From the NCBI GenBank assembly GCA_018000295.1, contig JAGNKE010000012.1, positions 1 through 64,000 of the forward strand: a stretch of 64,000 nt of DNA. Reading direction: 5' to 3'. The stretch comes from Alphaproteobacteria bacterium (GTDB taxonomy: Bacteria; Pseudomonadota; Alphaproteobacteria; Micavibrionales; Micavibrionaceae). Position numbers and translations under genes: made by a program. Every line of letters begins with the position of its first letter. Position 1 is the first letter of the stretch. The notes under the pieces were generated by a model. It was given only the letters and a program-made list of their open reading frames with translations, made no database searches and was not told the origin of the DNA. This document shows, one piece after another, positions 16,578 to 26,813 of the stretch.

Positions 16578-16743
16578 ATGAAATCTCCGTGGGGTTTAAA
16601 ATGGGTGGCAGGGGTTGGGCCCGAAGACTGTATGTCTTAGCCAATGGCTGAGTCTATGGTTTCGATTCAGCGTGTTTTTTGTTGTCCACAGCTATCGCGA
16701 GCGTCTGCGAAACAACAGGGATAATCGTTCGTTTTTCGCAAGA

Positions 16744-17205
16744 TTATTTCAGTTCGAAGAGGGCGTCGACCTCCACGGCCACGCCGCGGGGGAGGGAGGG
16801 AACGCCGACGGCCGCTCTTGCGTGTTTGCCCGCCTCGCCCATTACGGCGGCGATGAGGTTGGAGGCGCCGTTGGCGACCTCCGGCTGGTCGATGAAATCG
16901 CCCGTGCAGTTGACGAAGACGCCCAGACGCACGCAGCGGGAGACTGTCGACCAGTCGCCGCCCACGGCCTTATTGACCTGTGCGAGGATATTGAGGGCGC
17001 AGGCCTCGGCGGCCTTTACGCCTTCGTCTTTCGAGAGGGTTTCACCGAGTCTGCCCTTGTGCATCGGCTGGCCGTTCAGGAAGGGAATCTGCCCCGCGAT
17101 GTGCAGAGATTTGCCGGATATCACGAAGGGCACGTAGTTCGCCGCCGGTGATGCCGCCTCCGGCAGGTCATGTCCGAGTTCCTTGAGTTTGGCCTTGATA
17201 TCCAT
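16744..17205 (-). CDS. RidA/YjgF family protein
   Basis: The 153-residue protein matches the longer RidA-like subfamily: LHIAGQIPFLNGQPMHKGRL at the start of the fold and RCVRLGVFVNCTGDF with RAAVGVPSLPRGVAVEVDAL at the end, including the Arg expected to bind a carboxylate in active RidA enzymes. RidA proteins hydrolyse reactive enamine/imine intermediates, but this subfamily is less well defined. I chose the ATG at 17203-17205, preceded by AAGGA. The ORF continues upstream over the divergent NDUFA12 gene, which is not real coding. Confidence 0.88.
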   Translation of the reverse strand: MDIKAKLKELGHDLPEAASPAANYVPFVISGKSLHIAGQIPFLNGQPMHKGRLGETLSKDEGVKAAEACALNILAQVNKAVGGDWSTVSRCVRLGVFVNCTGDFIDQPEVANGASNLIAAVMGEAGKHARAAVGVPSLPRGVAVEVDALFELK

Positions 17206-17283
17206 ATTTTTTGTCCTTTTCGTTTGACTCTTCCTCTGCCATAATCGCCACGGCTTAGCAAGCCTTTTAAGGATTTTCGGATT

Positions 17284-17679
17284 ATGGGTTTTCTCAGTTT
17301 TTTTGGCGCGCAGTCCCCGGCCTATACGATGCTGATCACGCTGTTTTCCAGCGGCAAGAAGGTCGGCACCGACCCTTACGGCAACCGTTATTACGAGGCC
17401 AAGCCGCGCAAGGGTTATAAATATACGCGCCGCTGGGTGGTTTATCAGGGGGAGGCTGAAGCCTCCAAGGTGCCGCCGGAGTGGCACGGGTGGCTGCATC
17501 ACCAGACGGATGCCCTGCCCCGCGACGATTCGCCCTCCTTCCGCCGGACGTGGCAGCAGCCGCACCAGCCGAACATGACAGGGACTACGGGGGCGTACCG
17601 CCCGCCGGGGCATATTCTGCAGGGTGGACGGCGCGATAAAGCCACGGGAGACTATGAAGCCTGGTCTCCCCCAGATTGA
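17284..17679 (+). CDS. NADH:ubiquinone oxidoreductase NDUFA12-type subunit
   Basis: This 131-residue protein matches the B17.2/NDUFA12 accessory subunit of complex I: VGTDPYGNRYYEAK, then RRWVVYQGEAEASKVPPEWH and GWLHHQTDALP. The family is restricted to alphaproteobacteria and mitochondria, so it is a good taxonomic marker. The other complex I genes are elsewhere. It leads a plus-strand run with mlaD-like and DUF2155 genes, an order often seen in alphaproteobacteria. Confidence 0.95.
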   Translation: MGFLSFFGAQSPAYTMLITLFSSGKKVGTDPYGNRYYEAKPRKGYKYTRRWVVYQGEAEASKVPPEWHGWLHHQTDALPRDDSPSFRRTWQQPHQPNMTGTTGAYRPPGHILQGGRRDKATGDYEAWSPPD

Positions 17680-17769
17680 TGAGCCGACTGAGGGGGCTTG
17701 AGATTTGCTGCGTTTTTGTTTAACCCTCAATCATCCGTTCTTATTCTTCTGTCTGTTTACGAGGTCAAG

Positions 17770-18258
17770 ATGAAGCGCAGTGTGGTCGAAACGGTTCTGG
17801 GCGGCGTGGTCATCGCCGCAGCGGGGATGTTCCTTTCCTACGGCTATAAGAAGGCGGATGTCGGGGCGACCAACGGCTATGAAGTCACGGCCGATTTTTC
17901 CAGTGTCGGCGGTTTGAAATCCGGCGACCGGGTGCAGATCAGCGGGGTGAAGGTGGGGACCGTGCGCGATGTGGAGCTGCTGCAAGATACGTATCTGGCG
18001 CGGGTGCATCTGGATATCGATCCGGCCTATAAACTTCCTTCGGATACCGCCGCGCTGATCAGCAGCGAGAGTTTGCTGGGCGGGCTTTATTTATCTTTGG
18101 AGCCGGGGGCGGATGAAGCCATGATCGAACCGGGCGGGCGCATTCAATACACGCAAGCGCCGCAGAACCTTGAACAGCTTTTGGGTAAATTCATATTCAG
18201 CCTGCAAGATGAAAAGAAATCCTCCTCCGATAATTCCGATGAGGCCGTGCCGGAGTAA
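17770..18258 (+). CDS. MlaD family protein of a phospholipid transport system
   Basis: The 162-residue product has one N-terminal membrane anchor (VVETVLGGVVIAAAGMFLSY) and an MCE domain: TADFSSVGGLKSGDRVQISG, then VKVGTVRDVEL. MlaD proteins form a periplasmic ring that moves lipids between the membranes. I chose ATG 17770 because a GAGG site lies six bases upstream. The ATPase and permease partners are not in the window. The next gene overlaps its 3' end. Confidence 0.92.
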   Translation: MKRSVVETVLGGVVIAAAGMFLSYGYKKADVGATNGYEVTADFSSVGGLKSGDRVQISGVKVGTVRDVELLQDTYLARVHLDIDPAYKLPSDTAALISSESLLGGLYLSLEPGADEAMIEPGGRIQYTQAPQNLEQLLGKFIFSLQDEKKSSSDNSDEAVPE

Positions 18259-19018
18259 AAACGGCGTTGGCTTTATCGCGCTTTGCGCCGCGCTGGGCTT
18301 CGCGGGCATTTCTCATGCGCGGGAGATGAGCGAGCAGCCGCGCATCAAGCTGCGGACGCTGGAGAAAACCACGGCGCGGACCATGACGTTCGAGGCGGAT
18401 GTGGGCAGCACCCTGAAATTCGGGTCGCTGTTCATCAAAGTGCAATCGTGCCAGAAATCCTCGCCCGTCGATCTGCCCGAAGCCGCGGCGTTCCTGCAAA
18501 TCTGGGAGGATACGCCGGAGAAGGGGCGCAAAAAGGACGATGCAGAGTCGGACTGGGTGTTCAGCGGGTGGATGTTTTCCTCCTCCCCCGCCCTGTCGCC
18601 CATGGACCACCCGATTTATGATGTCTGGGTTTTGGATTGCATGGGGGCCGAGGGTGCCCCGACCCCGAGCGCGACCGCCAGCGGGGACGGGGTGGCGACG
18701 GATGCCGCGCAGCCGCCGGAGCCGAAGACGTTTGACAGTTTGCTGCAGGGGTTGACGACCACGGAGACAGGCGGGGAGAGCGAAGAGAAGCCGGAGGATG
18801 CGGTTGCGCCGGAGGCCGCGACGGAGGAATTGAAAGTTCCCGAGGCGCCGGACGGGGCGGAGACTCCGACCGAAGAGTTGAAGGTTCCGGTTGCGCCCGC
18901 GGTGGAGGACAAGGCGGCGGTGGACGAGGCGCCGGAGATCAACGCCGTGCCGGAGCCGGTGCCGATTGAGGTAGAGATTATTGACGATGAGACGCAGGGG
19001 TTGCCGGACGGGGAGTGA
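18209..19018 (+). CDS. DUF2155 domain-containing exported protein
   Basis: The protein (269 residues from the ATG at 18209; an ATG at 18239 is also possible) has a signal-peptide-like segment (GFIALCAALGFAGISHA). The DUF2155 core ends with SDWVFSGWMFSSSPALSPMD, then HPIYDVWVLDC. DUF2155 is typical of alphaproteobacteria, but its function is not established. The C-terminal third is acidic, Pro/Ala-rich and repeats EELKVP twice, so it is probably disordered. It overlaps the mlaD-like gene by about 50 bases in another frame. Confidence 0.85.
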   Translation: MKRNPPPIIPMRPCRSKNGVGFIALCAALGFAGISHAREMSEQPRIKLRTLEKTTARTMTFEADVGSTLKFGSLFIKVQSCQKSSPVDLPEAAAFLQIWEDTPEKGRKKDDAESDWVFSGWMFSSSPALSPMDHPIYDVWVLDCMGAEGAPTPSATASGDGVATDAAQPPEPKTFDSLLQGLTTTETGGESEEKPEDAVAPEAATEELKVPEAPDGAETPTEELKVPVAPAVEDKAAVDEAPEINAVPEPVPIEVEIIDDETQGLPDGE

Positions 19019-19023
19019 TTAGC

Positions 19024-19722
19024 TCACTTACCCGGAATGGCTGCACGATCGACGTATTTATCGCCGAATTCCTTGTGTTTTTGTTTTGCACTGTCCACTA
19101 GTTTTTTGTAGCCGATGATAACTTTTTCGTTTTTATATTTTTCCGGTACTTTGGTGAAATCAAACTTATAGAGATCCTCTATATCCTTGCCGAAAACTTT
19201 TGCAGCAATAAAAATGTCCCGCGGATCGGAAAAAAGTTCTTGTTCGTTCTGGTAAGATTCTTCACTCATAAATAACTCTGAATTCGGCAAAATCTGAACC
19301 TTTACTTTGCCTTTAAAGATATTTTCATCGTAATCAACTAAAGTGAGGCTGACGATTACTGAAAAAGCTTTGTTAGGGGAAATCCAGGACGCACCATAGC
19401 CCGCTTCGGCTGTGCCGTCAGGAAGAATACGAGAGTGATAGCCGCCCCAATCTTTGTCCGTCATCGGGTGTTCTTCCAAAAAATCCCGCCATTTTTTACC
19501 CTTAAAAAAATTTCTGTATGTCGTGTATACCGTTTTATGGTCTTTGACAGATAAATCGTAACTTAATGTGGATGTAAAAGATTCATCGTCATGTTCTCGT
19601 TGAAGGCTTGTTGCGCCTTTTATGGGGGGTACTTTCATCAGCCAGTAGTTCACCTTTTCCTGCGCCTGCGCGGTAGTCGAGAGGAAAAGGACTATCAAAA
19701 ATAGTGTCAAAATATATCGCAT
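19024..19722 (-). CDS. Exported hypothetical protein (232 aa)
   Basis: A signal peptide (MRYILTLFLIVLFLSTTAQA) is followed by a Lys-rich, mixed alpha/beta mature protein with no family I recognise. The codons are AT-rich compared with aat and the DUF2155 gene on either side. Like the exported-protein genes behind clpA and guaA, it sits between resident genes, but I found no convincing direct repeats around it. It ends five bases from the convergent DUF2155 gene. Confidence 0.65.
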   Translation of the reverse strand: MRYILTLFLIVLFLSTTAQAQEKVNYWLMKVPPIKGATSLQREHDDESFTSTLSYDLSVKDHKTVYTTYRNFFKGKKWRDFLEEHPMTDKDWGGYHSRILPDGTAEAGYGASWISPNKAFSVIVSLTLVDYDENIFKGKVKVQILPNSELFMSEESYQNEQELFSDPRDIFIAAKVFGKDIEDLYKFDFTKVPEKYKNEKVIIGYKKLVDSAKQKHKEFGDKYVDRAAIPGK

Positions 19723-19778
19723 GGCTTATTCTTTTAATCGCTGGTTTTCCCTGCAGAGCTTAGCAGAAACACCTGCAA

Positions 19779-20465
19779 TCATTCCCCGTAAATCTTTTCG
19801 TCGTCGCGCATCTTGAAATAGCGGGCGATGAGTTCGGCTTCGCTGGTGCCGGGGAGGAGGAAGTCGGCGGGGGTTTTGGCGGCTTCGCGCAGAATTTTTA
19901 TGTATTCCTCGTAGCGCAGTTCATAGACGCCGAATTGCTGCAGGTGATTGTTGACGAATTGCGTATCCAGCAGGGTGAAGCCGCCGCGCCAGAGGCGGGC
20001 GCAGAGATGGACGAGCGCAACCTTACTCGCGTTCGGCTGGATGGAGAACATACTTTCGCCGAAGAAGGCGGCGCCGATGGCGAGGCCATACAAGCCGCCG
20101 ACGAGCTCGTCGCCCTGCCAGCACTCGACGCTGTGGGCGTGGCCCTCCCTGTGCATCCTTACACACGCCTCCCTGATCTGGCCGTTGATCCAGGTCTCTG
20201 GCCTGTCGGGCATTTTGCGGGCGCAGCCGTCAATGACCTGTTCAAACGCCGTGTTGATGCGGATGGTGTAGAAGACGGAGCGCATCGTCTGGCGTTTAAC
20301 GATTTTCTGGAGGCTGCGGGAGATTTTCAGGTCGGCGATGGGCAGCTGGCCGCGCAGTTCAGGGCAGACCCAGTGGATGTATTTGCTGTGGGCGCTCTGG
20401 GCCATCGGGAAGAGACCCTGTTTGTAGGCTTCGAGCAAGAGTTCGGTGGTGAGGACCAGCTGCAT
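19779..20465 (-). CDS. aat: Leucyl/phenylalanyl-tRNA--protein transferase
   Basis: The 228-residue Aat adds Leu or Phe to the N-terminus of proteins that begin with Lys or Arg, creating N-degrons read by ClpS. The sequence has ELLLEAYKQGLFPMAQ, then HWVCPELRGQLPI, the central SVECWQGDELVGGLYGLAIG with GAAFFGESMFS, and FTLLDTQFVNNHL, all characteristic. The gene follows accC, a common alphaproteobacterial order. With clpS and clpA in the same window, the arm linking tRNA-dependent tagging to ClpAP is present. Confidence 0.95.
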   Translation of the reverse strand: MQLVLTTELLLEAYKQGLFPMAQSAHSKYIHWVCPELRGQLPIADLKISRSLQKIVKRQTMRSVFYTIRINTAFEQVIDGCARKMPDRPETWINGQIREACVRMHREGHAHSVECWQGDELVGGLYGLAIGAAFFGESMFSIQPNASKVALVHLCARLWRGGFTLLDTQFVNNHLQQFGVYELRYEEYIKILREAAKTPADFLLPGTSEAELIARYFKMRDDEKIYGE

Positions 20466-20532
20466 GGCCCTATTATGACGAATTCGGGGAGATTTGTAAA
20501 AAAGGGGACTTTTGGGGCCTGTTTTAGGCCTT

Positions 20533-21882
<1,350 letters not shown>

Positions 21883-21901
21883 GACGGTTTATGCCTGCGC
21901 C

Positions 21902-22360
21902 TTATTCGATGACCAGCAGGACGTCGCCGAATTCCACGGGCTGGCCGTTTTCAACCAGAACCTGCGTGACTGTTCCGGCGCGGTCGGCCTTGATCGGGTT
22001 CATGACCTTCATGGCCTCTATGATCAGAAGTGTGTCGCCGGGTTTGACGTTGGTGCCCTTGTCGACGAATTTCGGCGTGCCGGGTTCGGATTGCAGGTAG
22101 ACGGTTCCGACCATCGGCGATTTGACAGCGCCGGGATGAGCGGTGGCCACGGTGCCGGGGGATTCCATATTGGCGATCTGGGGCACGGCCGGATCGGAGG
22201 GCATATAGGCGGGAAGGGCCGCCGCCGCGGGGGCGCCCACAAAGCTCGATCCCTTCACTACGCGGATGATCTTGTCCCCGTCTGCGACCTCGATTTCGGT
22301 CAGGCCGGTTTCCTCAAGGATCTCCGCCAGTTCCTTAATGGCTTTCGCGTCAATTTTCAT
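21902..22360 (-). CDS. accB: Acetyl-CoA carboxylase biotin carboxyl carrier protein
   Basis: The 152-residue carrier has an N-terminal helical part, an Ala/Pro-rich linker (about residues 42-75), and a C-terminal biotinyl domain with LLIIEAMKVMNPIKA. K118 is the biotinylation site. PMVGTVYLQSEPGTPKFVDK matches the family thumb region. It sits between aroQ and accC on the minus strand, the classical order. Confidence 0.96.
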   Translation of the reverse strand: MKIDAKAIKELAEILEETGLTEIEVADGDKIIRVVKGSSFVGAPAAAALPAYMPSDPAVPQIANMESPGTVATAHPGAVKSPMVGTVYLQSEPGTPKFVDKGTNVKPGDTLLIIEAMKVMNPIKADRAGTVTQVLVENGQPVEFGDVLLVIE

Positions 22361-22438
22361 TCCGGTTTCCGTTAATTCTTTTTTACGGGCGCATATTAGC
22401 GAGTTCCGCCCAAAAGGGGAAGGAGGAAGTCTTGCTCC

Positions 22439-22876
22439 CTATTTTCCCAATATTTCCGCCAGTTTATCAATGGCTTCGGTGTAGCCGTCCGGCCCCTTGC
22501 CGGCGATGGAATGGACGGCGACCAACTCCACGTAGGAGAAATGGCGGAAGGGTTCGCGCTCCTTCGGGTTGGTCAGATGCACCTCGATGATCGGCATATC
22601 GACGATCTTCAGGGCGTCATGCAGGGCCAGAGACGTATGCGTGAAGGCCGCAGCGTTGATGATCATTCCGGCGTAAATCCCCCGCGCCTCCTGCACCCAT
22701 TCGATCAACTCGCCTTCGTGGTTGGTCTGGCGGAAGTCGATTTTCATGTCCAGGCTGTAGGCCTTCTGGTGGCAGATATCCTCCAGATCGCGCAAGGTCG
22801 TCGTGCCATAGATTTCGGGTTCGCGGATGCCGAGAAGATTGAGGTTCGGGCCGTTGAGGATGATGATTTTCTTCAT
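22439..22876 (-). CDS. aroQ: Type II 3-dehydroquinate dehydratase
   Basis: AroQ removes water from 3-dehydroquinate in the shikimate pathway. The 145-residue protein has ILNGPNLNLLGIREPEIYGT with the catalytic Tyr loop, FRQTNHEGELIEWVQEA, IINAAAFTHTSLAL and IIEVHLTNPKEREPFRHFSY, all family signatures. It precedes accB and follows a DsbA-like gene. Its AT/GC content and length fit a resident housekeeping gene. Confidence 0.97.
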   Translation of the reverse strand: MKKIIILNGPNLNLLGIREPEIYGTTTLRDLEDICHQKAYSLDMKIDFRQTNHEGELIEWVQEARGIYAGMIINAAAFTHTSLALHDALKIVDMPIIEVHLTNPKEREPFRHFSYVELVAVHSIAGKGPDGYTEAIDKLAEILGK

Positions 22877-22911
22877 GTGAGAGACTTTGCGTTATTTTTT
22901 CCTGCACCAGT

Positions 22912-23532
22912 CTAGAAAAAACTGCGGGCCTTTTCAAACATCCCGATGAACTCCTCCTCGGTCGGGATTTCGTCTGTCGATCTGATGCGGAAAATGGCCT
23001 TTTCGCCCATCAAAAAGGCTGGAGCTGATTGGAGCCTCCATTCTTCGAAAAATTTTTCATTTTCCGCCAGAGACTTTTTGACATCTTCGGATTCCATATC
23101 GGTTTTCAGGCGCACAAGGTCGAGACCTAATTCTCCCGCCAAGTCCTCGTACCCGCGCTGGTCCAGTGTGACATCGTTGGTCATGAAGTAGTTGAAGGTC
23201 TGCTCGAATTTCCCCTGCTTGGCGGCGGCATAGGTCAGATAGACGCGCTCGGACTGTCCGGGATTTTCGTCTTCGTAGGCCACAGGGCGCGGGATGTAGC
23301 GGATCTTGCCATCTTTCCTCATCGCGGCCTGGAAGGGACCGAATATAGATCGACAAGCCTCACAACTGTAGAGCACAAACTCCACAATCGTGAGGTCAGC
23401 GTCTTGTGCTGCGATCACCGCTTCCGGCGGAGCGTCGTAGACTTTAAAAAGCTCAGACCTAAGCTGGAAAAAACTTATGCCAACATAAACCGCGAGCAGC
23501 AGAAGCGCGATACTGAGGCCTCTGAAAAACAT
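22912..23532 (-). CDS. Membrane-anchored DsbA-like thioredoxin-fold protein
   Basis: The 206-residue product has an N-terminal membrane anchor (LSIALLLLAVYVGISFF) and a thioredoxin-fold motif CEAC at residues 57-60 (FVLYSCEACRSIFG). The insert and C-terminal SAPAFLMGEKAIFRIRS with a Pro near the usual cis-Pro position fit the DsbA/Com1 type. It should act in the periplasm on disulfides. It is 23 bases from a second DsbA-like gene, suggesting that the two work as a pair. Confidence 0.8.
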   Translation of the reverse strand: MFFRGLSIALLLLAVYVGISFFQLRSELFKVYDAPPEAVIAAQDADLTIVEFVLYSCEACRSIFGPFQAAMRKDGKIRYIPRPVAYEDENPGQSERVYLTYAAAKQGKFEQTFNYFMTNDVTLDQRGYEDLAGELGLDLVRLKTDMESEDVKKSLAENEKFFEEWRLQSAPAFLMGEKAIFRIRSTDEIPTEEEFIGMFEKARSFF

Positions 23533-23555
23533 TCCGGCCCCTCTCCTCTCCAGAT

Positions 23556-24326
23556 CTATTGTTTCTTCTGGCCGGAGCGGGCATCCTGAATTGCCATTTT
23601 CAGACCATCCAAGCCGATATAGCCGGGGTGGAGTTGATCCCCGATAACGAAGCCCGGCGTACCGCGGATGTTCAACTCGTTGGCGATTTTAAGATGTTTC
23701 TGGATCGCCATGTCGATATCCGGGCTGGCCATGTCGGTCTTGATTTTTTCTACGTCCAAGCCTGCTTCCTTCAAGGCGTTGAGATAATTCTCCTCGGTTT
23801 GAGTGCCGCGGAAGTTCATCAAGGCCTTGTGGGCTTCGAAATACTTGCCCTGTTTATACGCAGCCATGGCCATTTTTGCCATCACCTGGGACTTGTCACT
23901 GAGGATCGGCATATCAATAAACACGACCTTAAGGTTTTTGTCCTCCTCAAGGACTTTCGTCACGTCCTCGAATGCTTTCTTACAGTATCCGCAGTTGAAA
24001 TCGAAAAATTCCACGACCGTCACATCGCCTTCAGGGTTTCCGGTGAAGGGGAGGTCGCTTTGAGTCAGCTTATCCTTGTATTCTGAGAGTTTTTCCTCAG
24101 CGCTTTTCTGCGCCCGCTCCTGCTCCTTCATCTGGTAGACCTGAACGGAGTCCATGATGGCCTGCGGGTTGTTCATGATGTAGTCCTTGAAGAGACCCTC
24201 CAATTCCTTTTTCTGCTCGGGGGTGAAGGCGCTCTCGGCACGCGCCGAGAGGGGCGCGGAGATGGTCAGAGCAGCCACAGACATCAATAAAATCGTATTT
24301 TTCAAGGTTTTAGGGGCGCGGATCAA
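23556..24326 (-). CDS. DsbA family (ScsC/Com1-like) thiol:disulfide oxidoreductase
   Basis: I chose a TTG start at 24324-24326: an AGGAG lies six bases upstream and a signal peptide follows (ILLMSVAALTISAPLSARA). The mature part begins with an ScsC-type helical N-terminal segment (EGLFKDYIMNNPQAIMDSVQ), which in relatives drives oligomerisation. The DsbA domain follows with CGYC at about residues 102-105 (FFDFNCGYCKKAF) and the cis-Pro loop NIRGTPGFVIGD. It is probably a periplasmic isomerase or oxidase. It is clustered with a BepA-like protease, which fits outer-membrane protein quality control. Confidence 0.88.
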   Translation of the reverse strand: MIRAPKTLKNTILLMSVAALTISAPLSARAESAFTPEQKKELEGLFKDYIMNNPQAIMDSVQVYQMKEQERAQKSAEEKLSEYKDKLTQSDLPFTGNPEGDVTVVEFFDFNCGYCKKAFEDVTKVLEEDKNLKVVFIDMPILSDKSQVMAKMAMAAYKQGKYFEAHKALMNFRGTQTEENYLNALKEAGLDVEKIKTDMASPDIDMAIQKHLKIANELNIRGTPGFVIGDQLHPGYIGLDGLKMAIQDARSGQKKQ

Positions 24327-24390
24327 GGGTTTCTCCTTTCGAAACTCACAGGTCATCATCAAAGCATATTCGTCGCTCGGGGCGTAAAAG

Positions 24391-25767
24391 TCACCCCTTA
24401 TCGTGCGTGTCGAGGTAAGATAGCACATCTTTTGCCTTGCGCCACTCCCTGCTGTCCTTCGGGGCGGAGTTGACCACGCCTTCCGCCTGCTGGCGGGCAT
24501 AATCGAAGTTCTGCTGGAGGATGGCCTCCTCCGCGAGGTGAATCTTGGCCAGCGCGGTCTCCCCGGTTTTGCCGTAGGCTGTAGCGAGAAGGCGGTGAGC
24601 CAGGGCGTAGCGCGGCTCGTCGTTGAGTACCCGCTCCAGTTCCTCGATCGCCTCTCCAAGAAACTGTTTTTCCTGCTGCGGGCCAGAGGGCTTACTTTCG
24701 ATAAGGGCGTGGCCCAGCGCGGCGCGGATCAGGGGGGCGTCCGGCACGATCGCCAGCGCCTTGCGGTAGGCGGAGAGCGCTTCCTCGGGGCGGCCGTATT
24801 CGAGGAGCATCTGGCCCTTTAATTCCCAGAAATACGGGTTCTCCGGGGCGCGGTTGATCAGGACGCCTATTTTTTTCAGGGAGTCTTCAACCTCGTTGTT
24901 GCGGTAGGCGGCAATCGCCCTCGCATAGGCGGCGGCCTCCGAATTGTCGCGGTCATCATACGCCCACGGTATTTGGCCCGGATTGATGAAAGCCATGAGC
25001 TTGGCCTTCATCCGCGCGTGCTCCCTTTGCCACGAGTCGGGGTAACCCTTTCCCTTATGGGGCGAGGCGTTAATACGGGTTTCCAGAGCCTCCATGCGGT
25101 TTTCAAGGATCGGGTGGGTCTGGATGTATTCGCTCTGCTGGTCGGCGGGCATCAGGGATTCGGATTTCAGCTTGTCGAGAAAACCTGCCAGCCCTGCCGG
25201 ATCTATGTCCGCCTTTTCGAGGAAGGTCAGGGCGGCCTGATCCGCGCTGGATTCCTGCACCCGGCTGTGGGCAAGAAAGCGGCGCATCGCCATCGAGTTC
25301 GATCCCAGAGAGAGTGCCGGAACCGCTCCGGACTCGCCTGTGGCAATCGCCGCGCCGATGCCGAGCAGAGTACCGATCATACTTTCGTAAGAGGCGCGTT
25401 CGAGCGCATCGCGGGTCTTGATGAGGTGGCCGCCGGAGATATGGCCGATTTCGTGAGCCAGAACACCGATCAATTCTCCGGGAGTCTGGGTGAGTTCGAT
25501 CAGCCCGGTATAGATGAAGATATTGGCGCCGCCCGCCACAAAGGCGTTCACATCAGGGCTCTGGATCAGAACAATTTTGACCCCATCAGGGTTGAGGTCC
25601 GCGGCCCGGAAGAGCGGCGTGGCCCATTTTTTGATGATGTTTTCGATTTCGGTGTCGCGGATGACCGTGGTCGATTTCGGCTGGGCGTGGGCTTGGGAGG
25701 CCTGAAGCAGAAAAAACAGGGCGAAAAAAACCTTTAAGGCGCTTATTTTTATGCTGTTTTTGAACAA
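24391..25767 (-). CDS. M48 family metallopeptidase with TPR repeats (BepA/YfgC-like)
   Basis: The 458-residue protein has a signal peptide (VFFALFFLLQASQAHA) and an M48 domain with HEIGH (about residues 105-109) and the downstream ESSADQAAL supplying the third zinc ligand. A TPR region follows (about 290-450: FWELKGQMLLEYGRPEEALS and others). BepA in other bacteria assists or degrades outer-membrane proteins such as LptD. The start is TTG. Its 5' end overlaps the possible 5' region of the divergent small membrane gene. Confidence 0.9.
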   Translation of the reverse strand: MFKNSIKISALKVFFALFFLLQASQAHAQPKSTTVIRDTEIENIIKKWATPLFRAADLNPDGVKIVLIQSPDVNAFVAGGANIFIYTGLIELTQTPGELIGVLAHEIGHISGGHLIKTRDALERASYESMIGTLLGIGAAIATGESGAVPALSLGSNSMAMRRFLAHSRVQESSADQAALTFLEKADIDPAGLAGFLDKLKSESLMPADQQSEYIQTHPILENRMEALETRINASPHKGKGYPDSWQREHARMKAKLMAFINPGQIPWAYDDRDNSEAAAYARAIAAYRNNEVEDSLKKIGVLINRAPENPYFWELKGQMLLEYGRPEEALSAYRKALAIVPDAPLIRAALGHALIESKPSGPQQEKQFLGEAIEELERVLNDEPRYALAHRLLATAYGKTGETALAKIHLAEEAILQQNFDYARQQAEGVVNSAPKDSREWRKAKDVLSYLDTHDKG

Positions 25768-25789
25768 GGGCTTATCCTACACTGGCTCT

Positions 25790-26137
25790 ATGGACGAGTT
25801 CATCCGATATTGGTTAGACGTCATCTGGCTGCCGATCCTTTTCATGCTGGTGCATAAACAACACCGCTGGTGGACGCTGGGGTTCGGTGTCGCCTGTTTT
25901 ATGATGCTCAGGCTGCAATCCGAAATCTTTCAGGGCATCCACCGAGAAAACGGGATTATGGGGGTAATAACGACGGATGTCCATACGCGGGCGCAGATCA
26001 CTTATAGCGTTTTTTATATTCTGTTCCTGTTGATGGCTCATTATTCGCCGGGGACAAAGGGCGTCGTTTTCATGGCGGCTTGCCTTGCTGTTTTTTTCAT
26101 GGCGTTTGTGACCTCCACTCTTGTGATGGCTTTATAG
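25790..26137 (+). CDS. Small hypothetical membrane protein (115 aa)
   Basis: Starting at the second in-frame ATG (MDEFIRYWLDVIWLPILF), the protein has about three to four hydrophobic segments and ends with a long one (VVFMAACLAVFFMAFVTSTL). The longer form from 25751 would overlap the divergent bepA-like gene and is less likely. It is two bases from rlmE and likely co-transcribed with it. No family was recognised. Confidence 0.65.
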   Translation: MDEFIRYWLDVIWLPILFMLVHKQHRWWTLGFGVACFMMLRLQSEIFQGIHRENGIMGVITTDVHTRAQITYSVFYILFLLMAHYSPGTKGVVFMAACLAVFFMAFVTSTLVMAL

Positions 26138-26138
26138 G

Positions 26139-26801
26139 ATGTCGCGTAATAGACCCAAAACCCGCGTTAAAACAGCGAAAAAACGCAAAAGCTCCTCAAC
26201 GCGATGGCTTCAACGGCAGCTGAACGACCCTTATGTGACCGAGGCGCAGAAGATGGGCTACCGCGGGCGGGCGGCGTTCAAGCTTAAGGAAATTGATGAA
26301 AAAGCGGGATTGCTGAAGGCCGGAATGCTTGTGGTGGACCTTGGCGCCGCGCCGGGGGGGTGGTGCCAGGTGGCGCTGGAGAAGAAGTGCAAGGTGGTGG
26401 CGATTGACCTGCTGGAGATCGACGAGTTGCCCGGGGTGGTGTTTTTCCAGAAGGATTTTATGGAGGACGACGCGCCGGACCTGCTGAGGGCAGAGATCTT
26501 CAAGCTGAATGACAGCGGGCTGGCCGATGTGGTTCTGAGCGATATGGCGCCGAACACCATCGGGCACAAGCAGACGGATCATCTGCGGATCATGGCGGCG
26601 GTGGAGGCGGCGTATCTGTTCGCCACCGAGGTTCTCAAGCCCGGCGGATCGTTTGTGGCGAAAGTGTTCCAAGGCGGGGCAGAAGGTGAAATTCTTAAGG
26701 ATATGAAAAAGAGGTTTACCAAGGTCAAGCATATCAAGCCGCCGGCGAGCCGGAAGGATTCCTCGGAGCAATATATCGTGGCAACGGGGTTTAAGGGTTG
26801 A
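26139..26801 (+). CDS. rlmE: 23S rRNA (uridine-2'-O-)-methyltransferase RlmE (FtsJ)
   Basis: The 220-residue enzyme methylates U2552 of 23S rRNA. It has YRGRAAFKLKEIDEKAGLLK (with the catalytic K), the SAM loop VVDLGAAPGGWCQVALEK, and the D and K of VVLSDMAPNTIGHKQTDH and GGSFVAKVFQGGAE. The N-terminus is a basic RNA-binding stretch. It is preceded by the small membrane gene and followed by a convergent acyltransferase gene. Confidence 0.96.
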   Translation: MSRNRPKTRVKTAKKRKSSSTRWLQRQLNDPYVTEAQKMGYRGRAAFKLKEIDEKAGLLKAGMLVVDLGAAPGGWCQVALEKKCKVVAIDLLEIDELPGVVFFQKDFMEDDAPDLLRAEIFKLNDSGLADVVLSDMAPNTIGHKQTDHLRIMAAVEAAYLFATEVLKPGGSFVAKVFQGGAEGEILKDMKKRFTKVKHIKPPASRKDSSEQYIVATGFKG

Positions 26802-26813
26802 AAAGCCGTTCTC

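Noticed and set aside
19006..19790. Short inverted match (aatcactccccgt / aatcattccccgt) on both sides of the exported-protein gene 19024-19722
   Set aside because: Both sides are simply gene ends coding Gly-Glu-stop, so the 12-of-13 match is expected; it is also inverted, unlike the direct repeats elsewhere.
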